Assembly (NCBI GenBank): GCA_902805915.1
Contig: CADCUO010000047.1
Span: 1-54,325, forward strand
From: an uncultured Propionibacteriaceae bacterium
GTDB lineage: Bacteria > Actinomycetota > Actinomycetes > Propionibacteriales > Propionibacteriaceae
DNA length: 54,325 nucleotides
Reading direction: 5' to 3'
The position numbers were made by a program, and so were the translations under genes. Below the pieces are notes generated by a model. That model saw only the letters and a program-made list of their open reading frames with translations. It searched no databases and was not told the origin of the DNA. Shown piece by piece: positions 40,577 to 51,469 of this stretch (positions are counted from its first letter, which is position 1; the number at the start of each line of letters is the position of its first letter).

Positions 40577-43318
40577 ATGGCGACATCGGCACCACCCCAG
40601 CGCGACCAAGCCAGCCGCATCGATCTCAGGGCGGCAAAGGCTTACTGGGTCACCCCCGGGCTGCTGGCCTGGCCGGCCCGGGCAACGCCCATCGGCGTCG
40701 GAGCCACTGCGGCCCGCTGGCGGCTGCACGCCTCGGCACAGGGCGGCATTACGGTAAGCGCCAAGGACGTCGCCAGCGACGAGACCTACCCCCTGGTCCA
40801 CGACCCGGCCGGCCTGCCGGCGGCTGTGGTCGCTCGGTACCCGCACCTGAGGGGCTACCTCGCGCTACGATTCCGCCACCTGGGCACCAAGAAGGTGAAA
40901 CGGCTGCTGACCGGCCAGCTGGCCGTCGGACTCTACGACGCCGACCACGTCATCGCCGCCACCGGCATCCAGATCGCCCCGGTGCTGGATGACCTGTATC
41001 GCAAGGCTCCCCGCGGGACGTACGGTCCCAGCTGGCACAGGAGACGGGCGAGTTTCCGCGTCTGGGCACCGACTGCCCAGCAGGTGGTCCTGCTGACCTG
41101 GCTGCCTGGATCAGCTCAAGACGCTCCTGTCACCGCGGCACGACGGACACCTCTGCGAGCTCACGCCGACGGATCGTGGGGCGTTCGGTCGGCTGTCCTC
41201 CGGTCGGGCGCCCGTTACCTGCTTGAGGTGCGGGTGTTTCAGCCCCGAACTCAGCAGGTCGAGGTCTCCCTCGTCACCGACCCGTACTCGGTGGCGCTCA
41301 CCCTCAACTCCACCCGATCGGTTGCCATCGACCTGTCCGACAAGGCGTTCATGCCGCGGGTGTGGCGAAAAACTGCTGCCCCACAGCTCTCCCGAAGTGT
41401 CGGCTCCACCATCTACGAGCTGCACGTCCGTGATTTCTCCGTCAACGACTCGTCCGTGCCGAAAGCTCACCGCGGCTCCTACCTCGCCTTCAACGACTCC
41501 AAGAGCGACGGCAGTCAGCACCTGCGCGCGCTGGCCCGGGCCGGGCTGAACACTGTCCATCTGCTGCCGACCTTCGACATCGCCTCCATCGAGGAGGACC
41601 CTGCCCAGCAGCGCACTCCGAACTGCGACCTGGCCGCGTACCCACCAGACAGTGAAGCCCAGCAGGCCTGCGTGGCCGCCGTTGCCGATGCGGACGCTTA
41701 CAACTGGGGTTACGACCCGTGGCACTGGATGGCGCCCGAAGGTTCGTACGCCTCGTCGGCGGCGAAAGCCGACGGTGGCAGCCGGATCGCGGAGTTCCGC
41801 ACCATGGTGGGTGCGCTGCACAAGGCCGGATTACGGGTGGTGCTGGATCAGGTCTACAACCACACGTCAGCATCCGGGCAGGACGACACCTCGGTACTGG
41901 ACAAGATCGTCCCCGGGTACTACCACCGGCTCAACGCCAACGGCCAGGTGGAGACCTCGACGTGCTGCCAGAACGTGGCGACGGAGAACGCCATGGCACA
42001 AAAGATCATGGTCGACTCAGTGGTGCTGTGGGCGAGGCACTACCGGGTGGACGGCTTCCGGTTCGACCTGATGGGTCACCACAGCGTCGACAACATGGTT
42101 GCCGTGCGGGCCGCACTCAACAAGCTCAGGTTGAGATCCGACGGCGTCGACGGCAGGTCGGTCTACCTGTACGGCGAAGGCTGGAACTTCGGCGAGGTGG
42201 CCGACAACGCTCGCTTCACCCAGGCCACGCAGGGCCAGCTCGGTGGCAGTGGCATCGGTACATTCTCTGACCGCCTGCGTGATGCCGTGCGGGGCGGATC
42301 ACCGTTCGACCCCGACCCGCGTGTCCAGGGCCTGTGTACTGGTCTGGTGACCGACCCGAACGGCTTGGCACAGCCCGACGCGCGGCAGCGGCTGCAAGAT
42401 TACACCGACCTCGCCCAGCTGGGTCTGGCCGGGAACCTGCGTTCGTTCACCTTCACCAGCTCGACTGGACAACTGGTCCGCGGCGACGAGGTTCGCTTCC
42501 AGGGAGGCAAGGCGGGGTACGCGGACCAGCCCGATGAGGTGGTCAGCTATGTCGACGCGCACGACAACGAGACACTGTTCGACGAGCTGGCGCTCAAGCT
42601 GCCGCAGTCGACCTCCATGTCGGACCGGGTCCGGATGAATACGTTGGCGCTGGCGATGACGGCGCTGTCACAGACGCCGTCGTTCTGGCATGCCGGCGCA
42701 GATCTGTTGCGTAGCAAGAGCTTGGATCGCAACTCCTTCAACTCCGGCGACTGGTTCAATACGCTGGACTGGACCGGAGCCGACAACGGATTCGGCCACG
42801 GACTGCCGCCCCGAGCCGAGAACGAATCGAGGTGGAGGTTCCAGCGGCCGCTGCTGGCCGACCGGACGCTGCAGCCGAGCCGAGCTGACGTCCGCAGTGC
42901 GGCCGCACAGTGCGCTGAGCTGCTCGAGCTGCGTTTCTCCACCCCGCTGTTCCGCCTCGGGTCCGCCGATCTGATCAACCAGAAGGTCACCTTCCCGGTT
43001 TCCGGTACGGCGCAGGCACACGACGGGGTGATCGTGATGCGAATCGACGACACCGTCGGACCGACCGTGGACAAGGCGGTCAGGAATGTCGTCGTCGTCT
43101 TCAACACCTCACCGCACCCGGTGCAGCAGGCACTGCCTGGTCTGGCCGGCACCAGGCTGGTGCTGTCTCCGGTGCAGGCCCGCGGGGTCGACCCGGTAGT
43201 GAAGACAGCACAGTGGGATGCCCGGCGAGCGACCTTGGCCGTGCCGGGACGCACCGTCGCAGTGTTCCTTCAGCGATGGGGTCCGCCGAACGTGGTGGCG
43301 CGCACACTCAGACCGTGA
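40577..43318 (+). CDS. Pullulanase-type alpha-1,6-glucosidase, GH13, intracellular
   Basis: 913 residues. The N-terminal part holds a pullulanase N2-like domain (AYWVTPGLLAWPA) and a CBM48 module near 150-240 (ASFRVWAPTAQQVVLLTW). The catalytic barrel has the type I pullulanase signature YNWGYDPWHW near residue 376, the nucleophile Asp in VDGFRFDLMGHH, the acid Glu in LYGEGWNFGEV and the third Asp in VDAHDNETLFD. A C-terminal beta domain follows. It cleaves alpha-1,6 branches of glycogen, pullulan or limit dextrins. Most relatives are exported, but there is no signal peptide here, so it should act on intracellular glucan. GGAGGTAGG precedes the ATG. Confidence 0.94.
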   Translation: MATSAPPQRDQASRIDLRAAKAYWVTPGLLAWPARATPIGVGATAARWRLHASAQGGITVSAKDVASDETYPLVHDPAGLPAAVVARYPHLRGYLALRFRHLGTKKVKRLLTGQLAVGLYDADHVIAATGIQIAPVLDDLYRKAPRGTYGPSWHRRRASFRVWAPTAQQVVLLTWLPGSAQDAPVTAARRTPLRAHADGSWGVRSAVLRSGARYLLEVRVFQPRTQQVEVSLVTDPYSVALTLNSTRSVAIDLSDKAFMPRVWRKTAAPQLSRSVGSTIYELHVRDFSVNDSSVPKAHRGSYLAFNDSKSDGSQHLRALARAGLNTVHLLPTFDIASIEEDPAQQRTPNCDLAAYPPDSEAQQACVAAVADADAYNWGYDPWHWMAPEGSYASSAAKADGGSRIAEFRTMVGALHKAGLRVVLDQVYNHTSASGQDDTSVLDKIVPGYYHRLNANGQVETSTCCQNVATENAMAQKIMVDSVVLWARHYRVDGFRFDLMGHHSVDNMVAVRAALNKLRLRSDGVDGRSVYLYGEGWNFGEVADNARFTQATQGQLGGSGIGTFSDRLRDAVRGGSPFDPDPRVQGLCTGLVTDPNGLAQPDARQRLQDYTDLAQLGLAGNLRSFTFTSSTGQLVRGDEVRFQGGKAGYADQPDEVVSYVDAHDNETLFDELALKLPQSTSMSDRVRMNTLALAMTALSQTPSFWHAGADLLRSKSLDRNSFNSGDWFNTLDWTGADNGFGHGLPPRAENESRWRFQRPLLADRTLQPSRADVRSAAAQCAELLELRFSTPLFRLGSADLINQKVTFPVSGTAQAHDGVIVMRIDDTVGPTVDKAVRNVVVVFNTSPHPVQQALPGLAGTRLVLSPVQARGVDPVVKTAQWDARRATLAVPGRTVAVFLQRWGPPNVVARTLRP

Positions 43319-43367
43319 TAGTGGTATGAACTGGTCTGCTTGACACGTGCCAGCGGTAGGAGAAGCC

Positions 43368-44141
43368 ATGAACTACGAGTTCAACCGCGCCGAAGTGGGG
43401 GCGTACCGGATGGAGCGGCCTGTGGGAGCGGCAACGACCAAGCGTGCGCAGGTCCGGGGGATTCTGGAGGATCTGATCAATGCGGAGCTGAACTCAGGCG
43501 ACGCCATCCCGTCAGAGCGAGCATTGGTCGTTCGACTCGGAGTAAGCCGCGTCACCGTCCGGCAGGCGATCGCCGACCTCGTCGACGCCGGCGCGCTGGA
43601 ACGGGTGCACGGCAAGGGCACCTACGTCACCGGCCCGCAGGTCGACTCGCGGCTGCACCTCACCTCATTCTCCCGAGAGATGCGTGACCGTGGTCTAGTC
43701 CCAGCTACCGTGGTGCTGGCAGCGGCGGAGGAGATGGCCGGTGACGACGTGTCGTATGCGTTGCGGATCCGGCCGGGGCGTCCAGTTATCAGAGTGGAGC
43801 GGCTCCGCACCGCCGACGGGACCCCGATGGCGTACGAGGTCGGCTACTATCCGTCGAATCTGTTCCCGGGGTTGTTGGACCGGGAGCTCGGGTCTCTCTA
43901 CGACGTCTTCGCCAGCGAGTACGGGGTCGTGGTGACCAGCGGTGAGCAGACGGTACGTGCCGAGTCGGCGGACGCGCATCAGGCTCGGATCTTGGGAATT
44001 GCCAAGCGCGCGCCATTGCTGGTCCAGGAACGTGTCACCTACGCCGGTGAACGCGTCATTGAGCTGTCGACTTCCTGGTACCGAGCCGATCGATATCGAA
44101 TCCACATGGCCATCACGCCCCGAGGTGCCCGCGAAAACTGA
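43368..44141 (+). CDS. GntR-family regulator, HutC/UTRA subfamily
   Basis: 257 residues. The winged helix (residues 25-95) has VRGILEDLINAELNSGDAIPSERAL as landmark in short form (GDAIPSERAL), then VSRVTVRQAIADLVDAGAL and RVHGKGTYV. The UTRA effector domain (105-250) resembles those that bind phosphosugars or glucosamine derivatives. Located 49 bp after the pullulanase gene on the same strand, so it may regulate it or a sugar operon elsewhere. ATG at 43368 follows GGTAGGAG. ACTGGTCT (43330-43337), matching half of the DasR-type site, lies upstream and may be part of its operator. Confidence 0.93.
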   Translation: MNYEFNRAEVGAYRMERPVGAATTKRAQVRGILEDLINAELNSGDAIPSERALVVRLGVSRVTVRQAIADLVDAGALERVHGKGTYVTGPQVDSRLHLTSFSREMRDRGLVPATVVLAAAEEMAGDDVSYALRIRPGRPVIRVERLRTADGTPMAYEVGYYPSNLFPGLLDRELGSLYDVFASEYGVVVTSGEQTVRAESADAHQARILGIAKRAPLLVQERVTYAGERVIELSTSWYRADRYRIHMAITPRGAREN

Positions 44142-44405
44142 GGCTGGCTCAGTCGCGAGCTTGGTCTGGCTCGAAGTTTCTCGCTGGGCTTAGAAGTTCG
44201 TGGCCACGATTCCAGCCTCCCTGTCGGATGGGTCGAAGGCCCGTCGCCTGATTTGTTAAACGACGGAGGTTCACCTCTTACATCGCCCCCACCATGCCGG
44301 GCGTTACACCTCCCGGTGTCAGCGCCACTCTTCCAACGATGTATCTGCGGTGCGCTCGATGACCGGTTGCATTGGGGAACCGCGTTGCACTGAGAGACTG
44401 GGAAG
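44142..44405. other. Intergenic region without a recognised gene
   Basis: 264 bp between the GntR gene and the small membrane protein gene. No coding frame or strong terminator is evident. Only a short GAGG-TTCA-CCTC hairpin is seen, and a GAGACT box 6 nt before the next ATG. Confidence 0.5.
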
Positions 44406-44939
44406 ATGACGTCGGAACGGATTGAGGAGCTCCGGGTGCCGTTCGACCCGGGCAAGACACAGGAGCGGGCGCTGCGCTGGCGACGGTTGTTCCGGGGCCG
44501 CATCATCACCTTCTGCATCACCTGCGCCATCGTGGCTGCGCTCTACTTCTGGGGCGGCGACCGGTTCAGGGACTCCGGCACGGTTGTGATCTACGCGGTC
44601 GTGATCGGGTTGTCAGTGGTCTGGATGGTGCTCTACCTCCTGATCTATCTTCGGGTCAAACAGCTTGCCGGCCTCGTCGGCACCGGCACCGCCTTGTGCA
44701 TCGACCGTCGTGGCGTCGAGGTGGCGGGGGTGAGCGTCCCGTGGTCGGAGGTGACCGAGATCGCCGCGGCGAAAGGACGCTGGGGGCGAGGGCCACAGCT
44801 GGAGGTCCGCCGGACCAGCGGCGACTCCCTTCGGGTCCCGTTCGACCACATGGACATCCGCCCAGCCACCTTGGACATGACAGCCCGGGCGTACTCTGCG
44901 GGGCGCCACGGCGTCGGCCTGCAGGCACTGGACACCTGA
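44406..44939 (+). CDS. Small membrane protein with a PH-like C-terminal domain
   Basis: 177 residues. Two membrane helices (ITFCITCAIVAALYFWG and VVIYAVVIGLSVVWMVLYLLIYL shortened to VVIGLSVVWMVLYLLIYL) are followed by a beta-rich domain: GTALCIDRRGVEVAG, VSVPWSEVTEIAAAKG, LEVRRTSGDSLRVPFD. This layout resembles bacterial PH-like/YcxB membrane proteins of unknown function. The ATG has GGGAAG just upstream and a GAGACT box 6 nt before it. It stands alone between two gaps. Confidence 0.75.
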   Translation: MTSERIEELRVPFDPGKTQERALRWRRLFRGRIITFCITCAIVAALYFWGGDRFRDSGTVVIYAVVIGLSVVWMVLYLLIYLRVKQLAGLVGTGTALCIDRRGVEVAGVSVPWSEVTEIAAAKGRWGRGPQLEVRRTSGDSLRVPFDHMDIRPATLDMTARAYSAGRHGVGLQALDT

Positions 44940-44976
44940 GCCGTACGTCGGTCCTCCAGCTGCGGGCCGAGGCCGG

Positions 44977-45000
44977 CGATCCGAAATCGGAAGCGGATCG
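44977..45000 (+). other. Hairpin after the small membrane protein gene
   Basis: CGATCCG / CGGATCG arms with a 10-nt loop, overlapping an inner TCCGA-AA-TCGGA palindrome, 37 nt after the stop. No U tract, so a terminator role is uncertain. The rest of the 208-bp gap before fba has no clear gene. Confidence 0.3.
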
Positions 45001-45147
45001 AGTCGAGGCCGACACCGATTCCGGCGTACGGGACCACCCCTCGGTCTGGTACTCACCGGCGCCGGCCATCTTTGACAGACTGAGTGTGACCGACATCCCA
45101 GTCCGGTCGCCCGCACCTCGATCCGAACTGAGCAGAAAGAGTCTGAC

Positions 45148-46173
<1,026 letters not shown>

Positions 46174-46207
46174 GCCGACGACTCACCACAGTGTCGACTT
46201 CCGAGGC

Positions 46208-46213
46208 TACGCT
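46208..46213 (+). promoter_or_regulatory. -10 box of the CorA-like gene, leaderless
   Basis: TACGCT is followed by a 6-nt spacer and the GTG at 46220, with no SD, 46 nt after the fba stop. Confidence 0.5.
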
Positions 46214-46219
46214 CGACGA

Positions 46220-47227
46220 GTGACCGACACGCTGGCCGCCCGGCCGACCCCGCTGAGCAGGGTCTGGTCGGGCAGCAAGATCCTCGCCGAGGATCTCGAC
46301 GGGGGCGACCTGGCTGACGTCTTGGAGCTGCACTCCGACGCGTCGGCGTGGTGGGTGCTGGACCGCAGACCTGACCAGGTCGGCCCGCAGCTGCGTGACG
46401 TCGCCGGCGCGCTGGACCTGGACCGGCTGGCCATCGCTGACCTGGTGGCCGAGGACCGGCGGGCGAAGTTCGAGCAGCTGGGCCACTCCCGGCTGGTGAT
46501 CACCAACGTGGTTGGGCTGGACGAGCAGGCAGTCGAGCTGACGGTTCACCCGACCTCACTGGTGGTGACCGATCGCGCGCTGATCTGTCTCACTGGGGAC
46601 GGTGGGGGCGATTTCCACGCGGCACGAAAGCTCGCCTCGGCCCAGGACGCGCTGGCCGAGGGGGGTATCGCCACGGCGCTCTACCTGATCGTGGCCGCCG
46701 TCATCGACACCTACGCCGATGTTGTGGAATGGCTTGAGGACGCCAGCGACGATCTGGCTGACGCGCTGTTCGAGGAACGGCCGCTCAACCGTGAGGAGCA
46801 GCTCCGGGCTTTCCGACTGCGTACGGTGCTGTCCCAGCTGCGGAGGCTCACCGACCCGATGCGCGCCGTGATGACGGATCTGGTGGAAAGCTATGGCCGG
46901 GGCGACGACGTGGCGGCCCGTCGGTGGAACGCCTTGGCCGAGAAGCACTACCGTGTCGCGAACGCCGTTGACGGGGTTCGTGAGGCGCTGTCGTCAGTTC
47001 TGGACACCAGCCTGGCGCTGGCGGACCTGCGGGCGAACGCGATCATGAAGAAGCTCACCGGCTGGGCTGCCATCATCGCCGTACCGACCCTGGTCACCGG
47101 CTTCGCCGGGATGGACGTCGCCTTCCCACTGGCCGGCACGGTCACCGGCTTCTGGGTCTACCTTCTGATCATGGTCACCGCCAGCGTGATCTTGTACGTC
47201 CGTTTTCGTCGCAACGACTGGCTGTGA
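46220..47227 (+). CDS. CorA-family divalent cation transporter-like protein with an altered GMN motif
   Basis: 335 residues. The cytoplasmic domain (1-270) and the long stalk helix (DVVEWLEDASDDLADALFEE) match CorA, as do two C-terminal membrane helices (WAAIIAVPTLVTGFAG and FWVYLLIMVTASVILYV) and the basic end RFRRNDWL. The universal selectivity signature GMN after the first helix is GMD (FAGMDVAF) here, so magnesium transport is uncertain; it may be a ZntB-like or altered channel. GTG at 46220 is chosen for the TACGCT box 6 nt upstream; the longer frame overlaps fba. Confidence 0.88.
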   Translation: MTDTLAARPTPLSRVWSGSKILAEDLDGGDLADVLELHSDASAWWVLDRRPDQVGPQLRDVAGALDLDRLAIADLVAEDRRAKFEQLGHSRLVITNVVGLDEQAVELTVHPTSLVVTDRALICLTGDGGGDFHAARKLASAQDALAEGGIATALYLIVAAVIDTYADVVEWLEDASDDLADALFEERPLNREEQLRAFRLRTVLSQLRRLTDPMRAVMTDLVESYGRGDDVAARRWNALAEKHYRVANAVDGVREALSSVLDTSLALADLRANAIMKKLTGWAAIIAVPTLVTGFAGMDVAFPLAGTVTGFWVYLLIMVTASVILYVRFRRNDWL

Positions 47228-47285
47228 CAGGTCGGCCGTCAGCTGGTGGCCTCGGCTGCGCAGTCGGTTCAGCTGGGGGGAGGTC

Positions 47286-47291
47286 TAGATT
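47286..47291 (+). promoter_or_regulatory. -10 box of the DUF3151 gene, leaderless
   Basis: TAGATT lies 6 nt upstream of the GTG at 47298. GGGGGGAGG further upstream is too far from the start to be an SD. Confidence 0.5.
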
Positions 47292-47297
47292 GGTCCC

Positions 47298-47792
47298 GTG
47301 ACGCAACCTTCGACGCATCAGAACCTGCTCGCCAGCTCCGGCGCCGGACCTGCTCCGGCTCTGCTCCCGCAGGACCCGGCCGTGACGGAGCTGGCCGACT
47401 CAGATCATGACCGGTTGATCGAGATCGTCTCTGCCCACCCCGCCTCAAGCATGTGCTGGGCCCTGCTGGCGGAGGCGTCCCTCAGCCTGGACACCGCAGA
47501 AGGGGACGTGGCAGCGTACGCGTACGCCCGCACCGGATACCACCGAGGGCTGGACGCGTTGCGCCGTGCCGGCTGGAAAGGTGCCGGCCCGATCCCGTGG
47601 GAGCACGCACCCAACCGCGGGTTCCTGCGGGCTCTGTGGGCCCTGGGCGAGGCGGCGGAGCGGATCGGTGACCAGGAGGAGTTCGAGCGGTGCTCGCAGT
47701 TCCTGCGAGACTCATCGGAGACTGCCTACCAGGAGCTGAGCCGGCAGCCGGAAGCGTCCAGCGCAGAGCACTCTGACCCGGCTGCACGGTAG
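47298..47792 (+). CDS. DUF3151 family protein
   Basis: 164 residues, all helical by appearance, a TPR-like cap: ELADSDHDRLIEIVSAHPASSMCWALLAEASL (landmarks AHPASSMCWALLAEASL), AYAYARTGYHRGLDALRRAGWKG, IPWEHAPNRGFLRALWALGEAA and RIGDQEEFERCSQFL. These are the conserved blocks of DUF3151, an actinobacterial family usually encoded next to fba and purA. Function unknown. GTG start set by the TAGATT box. Confidence 0.9.
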   Translation: MTQPSTHQNLLASSGAGPAPALLPQDPAVTELADSDHDRLIEIVSAHPASSMCWALLAEASLSLDTAEGDVAAYAYARTGYHRGLDALRRAGWKGAGPIPWEHAPNRGFLRALWALGEAAERIGDQEEFERCSQFLRDSSETAYQELSRQPEASSAEHSDPAAR

Positions 47793-47852
47793 CGACTGTT
47801 GCCGGTCGGTCCCACGGCTGGCCGGATAGGGTACGAGCGGCCCGAATTCCGG

Positions 47853-47905
47853 TAGAGTGTGGTTGCAAGAGCCCCTGGCGAATGCGCCAAGGGCTTCACT
47901 CTTTT
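47853..47905 (+). other. purA leader: -10 box and terminator-like hairpin
   Basis: TAGAGT (47853-47858) could be the purA -10 box. The stem AGCCC-C-TGGCG / CGCCA-A-GGGCT (47870-47895, one mismatch, AATG loop) is followed by TTCACTCTTTT, a U-rich run. AGAGTG (47854-47859) can also pair with CACTCT (47897-47902). It is either the DUF3151 terminator or a purA attenuator. Confidence 0.55.
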
Positions 47906-47907
47906 AG

Positions 47908-49206
<1,299 letters not shown>

Positions 49207-49245
49207 CTCGATCCAGGACCGCTTTTACTCGACCGAGCAACAAAG

Positions 49246-49272
49246 GAGGGCAGCGGGTGGCCCGCTGCCCTC
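49246..49272. terminator. Bidirectional terminator between purA and the GH42 gene
   Basis: Perfect 12-bp stem GAGGGCAGCGGG / CCCGCTGCCCTC with a 3-nt loop, 39 nt after the purA stop and 38 nt after the GH42 stop on the other strand. Confidence 0.8.
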
Positions 49273-49310
49273 ATCTGTGCTGGAGGCTTTGCTCCGTCCG
49301 ACCGTGGCTG

Positions 49311-51428
49311 TCAGTCGGTCGCCACCAGGACCCGCACATCCCAGGGTCCGAGCTCGATCTCCTCGACGGTGTCTCCGGCGGGACTCAGCGCGTCGCGCAC
49401 CTGCTTGGGTGCCGCCACGGTTTGGGTGTCCCAGCCCCAGTTGTGCACCACATGCAGCCGGGTCCCGTCAGCGGCGGTGGCCGACGAGACGGTGACCGAA
49501 CTGGGCAGCTCACCCCACCCTGCCCGTGCGTCCGGCACCAGCCACCGCATCAGGTCCGCGGCCAGGTCGGTGTTCGGCACCGTGCCGACGGTGGTGATCC
49601 GGCCAGCCCCGTGCTCGGTGGTCACCACGGTGGGGAAGCGGCCGAAGTGGGGATGGTCGTACCGGGCCAGGACGGTGGCGCCGTCGGCGACCAGGAAGTC
49701 GATCCAGTCTGTCGCCTGAGCGCCCGGTCCGAGGACCAGCCCATCGGCCAGCGCTGCCACATCGACGGGGGTGCTGACGTTGGAGAACTCCTGGTACCGA
49801 ACCCCCGCCGCCTCGGCGAGCAGCGCCGGCTTGACCTCGGTCCGGGCGCGGCCTTCGGCGTCGCCGTACGCGGTACGGATTCCGAGCACCAGGTGACCTC
49901 CCGCTGCTGCGTACGCTTCCAGCCACCGAAGCAGGTCGTCGTCGGCAACCAGCAGGCCGGGCACCACCAGCACGGGCAGCTCGGCGGCCAGCGCCTCTGG
50001 GTCGAAGGCGGACTCCGGCCCCACCAGTTGCTCGTCGTGCAGGATCCGCACCCCGACGCCGGCGTCGAACGAGCCCCGGTAGTACGCCTCGAAAATCCGC
50101 TGGTAGGAGCGCTGGTCCATGTCCGCCAGCGAGTTCGCGGCTGCGCCGCTGGCCGGGAAGCAGGACTGGAAAGCCAGGCCCCACTTCGAGGGCAAGGAGT
50201 ACACCATCCCGATCCGGGCGTCCGGTTTGAGGCCGACGACCGCGCTGCCAGCCGTCCGCAGCTCAGCTCCCAGCGCGGCCAGCTGCTCGTACACCCGGCC
50301 CGGTTGTTGATCATGGGGCAGGATGCCGATCCAGTACGTCTCCGTGCCGAAGTGGGTGGTGTGCCAATGCCAGTACTCGATCATCTCAGCGCCCCGGACG
50401 ATGAACGCCCACGCTGCCTGCCGCCACTGACCGTCGTAGGCGGGATAATTGATCGACGGACCACCGATGGCGCCGGCGTTGGTCTCGGTGACCAGGTACG
50501 GGGCCTGCTTGGAGGAGTACATCCGGTCACCGCTTTGGAACAGCGTCCACGCGCCCGCCGTTGCCCAACCTTGCGGCTTCCCGACCTGTGACGGCACCGC
50601 GAAGGCATCCTGCATGGCGTAGTAGGGGTTCCCGGCCGTGATGTCCAACGGCTTGGTCAGGTTGGCATCATCCACGGTGGGGCGGTCGTAAGCGATGCAG
50701 GTGGTGACGAACTGGTCGTCACGGACGTACTCGCGAACGATATCGGCCTGCCAGGCGATGTACTCGTTGGTGAGCTTGGCCTGGAACCTCCGCCAGGCCA
50801 GGTCGTACTGGGGCTGGTAGTTCCCGTCCGGCGTCCACAGGTCGGCCCAGGTGGAGAGCTCGTGCGACCAGTAGACCAGACCCCACGCCTGGTTCAGATT
50901 CTCCACCGTGCCGTACTGCTGGCGCAGCTCGTCGACGAAGCGCTGGAAGACCCCGTGGTTGTGGAACAACATGATGCCCGGCTCGTTGTCGACCTGGTAG
51001 CCGATCACCGCTGGATGGTCGGCGTACCGGGCGACGATCTTGCGGATCACCCGTTCCGCGTAGAACTTGAAGGCCGGGGAGGTGTAGTCCATCTCCTGCC
51101 GTCCACCCCAAGGCATCCGCTGGCCCGTCCGGAACTCGCCGGCGATCTCGGGATACTTGCGCACCAGCCACGGTGGTGCCGCGTACGTCGGCGTGCCGAG
51201 GATGACACTGATCCCGCGGGCGTGAGCGCCGTCCAGGACTGGCAACAACCATTCCAGGTCGAACACGCCGTCCTCTGGCTCCCAGGTGGTCCATACCGAC
51301 TCACCTACCCGGATCACGGAGAAGTTCGCAGCAGCCATCAGATCGAGGTCGGTCTCCAGCCGGGGCGAGGGCTGGTACTCGTGGTAGTACGCGGCGCCGA
51401 AGAGCACGCGGTCAGAGCGGGCGGGCAT
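49311..51428 (-). CDS. Beta-galactosidase, GH42
   Basis: 705 residues, normal for GH42. The barrel opens with LFGAAYYHEYQPSPRLETD in shortened landmark GAAYYHEYQP, then FSVIRVGESVWTTWEP. The acid/base Glu is in GYQVDNEPGIMLFHNH near residue 152 and the nucleophile Glu in YLVTETNAG near 314. The trimerisation domain (residues 400-620) and the C-terminal beta domain follow. No signal peptide, so it hydrolyses imported galactosides in the cytoplasm. ATG at 51428 follows GAAAGGAC. Last gene of the sugar ABC operon, 41 bp after the permease gene. Confidence 0.96.
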   Translation of the reverse strand: MPARSDRVLFGAAYYHEYQPSPRLETDLDLMAAANFSVIRVGESVWTTWEPEDGVFDLEWLLPVLDGAHARGISVILGTPTYAAPPWLVRKYPEIAGEFRTGQRMPWGGRQEMDYTSPAFKFYAERVIRKIVARYADHPAVIGYQVDNEPGIMLFHNHGVFQRFVDELRQQYGTVENLNQAWGLVYWSHELSTWADLWTPDGNYQPQYDLAWRRFQAKLTNEYIAWQADIVREYVRDDQFVTTCIAYDRPTVDDANLTKPLDITAGNPYYAMQDAFAVPSQVGKPQGWATAGAWTLFQSGDRMYSSKQAPYLVTETNAGAIGGPSINYPAYDGQWRQAAWAFIVRGAEMIEYWHWHTTHFGTETYWIGILPHDQQPGRVYEQLAALGAELRTAGSAVVGLKPDARIGMVYSLPSKWGLAFQSCFPASGAAANSLADMDQRSYQRIFEAYYRGSFDAGVGVRILHDEQLVGPESAFDPEALAAELPVLVVPGLLVADDDLLRWLEAYAAAGGHLVLGIRTAYGDAEGRARTEVKPALLAEAAGVRYQEFSNVSTPVDVAALADGLVLGPGAQATDWIDFLVADGATVLARYDHPHFGRFPTVVTTEHGAGRITTVGTVPNTDLAADLMRWLVPDARAGWGELPSSVTVSSATAADGTRLHVVHNWGWDTQTVAAPKQVRDALSPAGDTVEEIELGPWDVRVLVATD

Positions 51429-51469
51429 GAGAGTCCTTTCGGAGTGCGGAGGGTGCGGAGCGGAGCTAC

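Noticed and set aside
43340-43368. TTGACA as the -35 of the GntR gene promoter
   Set aside because: The matching -10 position would fall on the SD and start codon.
44240-44300. tRNA-like GGTTCA sequence
   Set aside because: The GAGG-TTCA-CCTC element is a 4-nt-loop palindrome, not a T-arm, and no acceptor stem is present.
45072-45100. TTGACA as the -35 of an fba promoter
   Set aside because: No acceptable -10 box lies 16-18 bp downstream.
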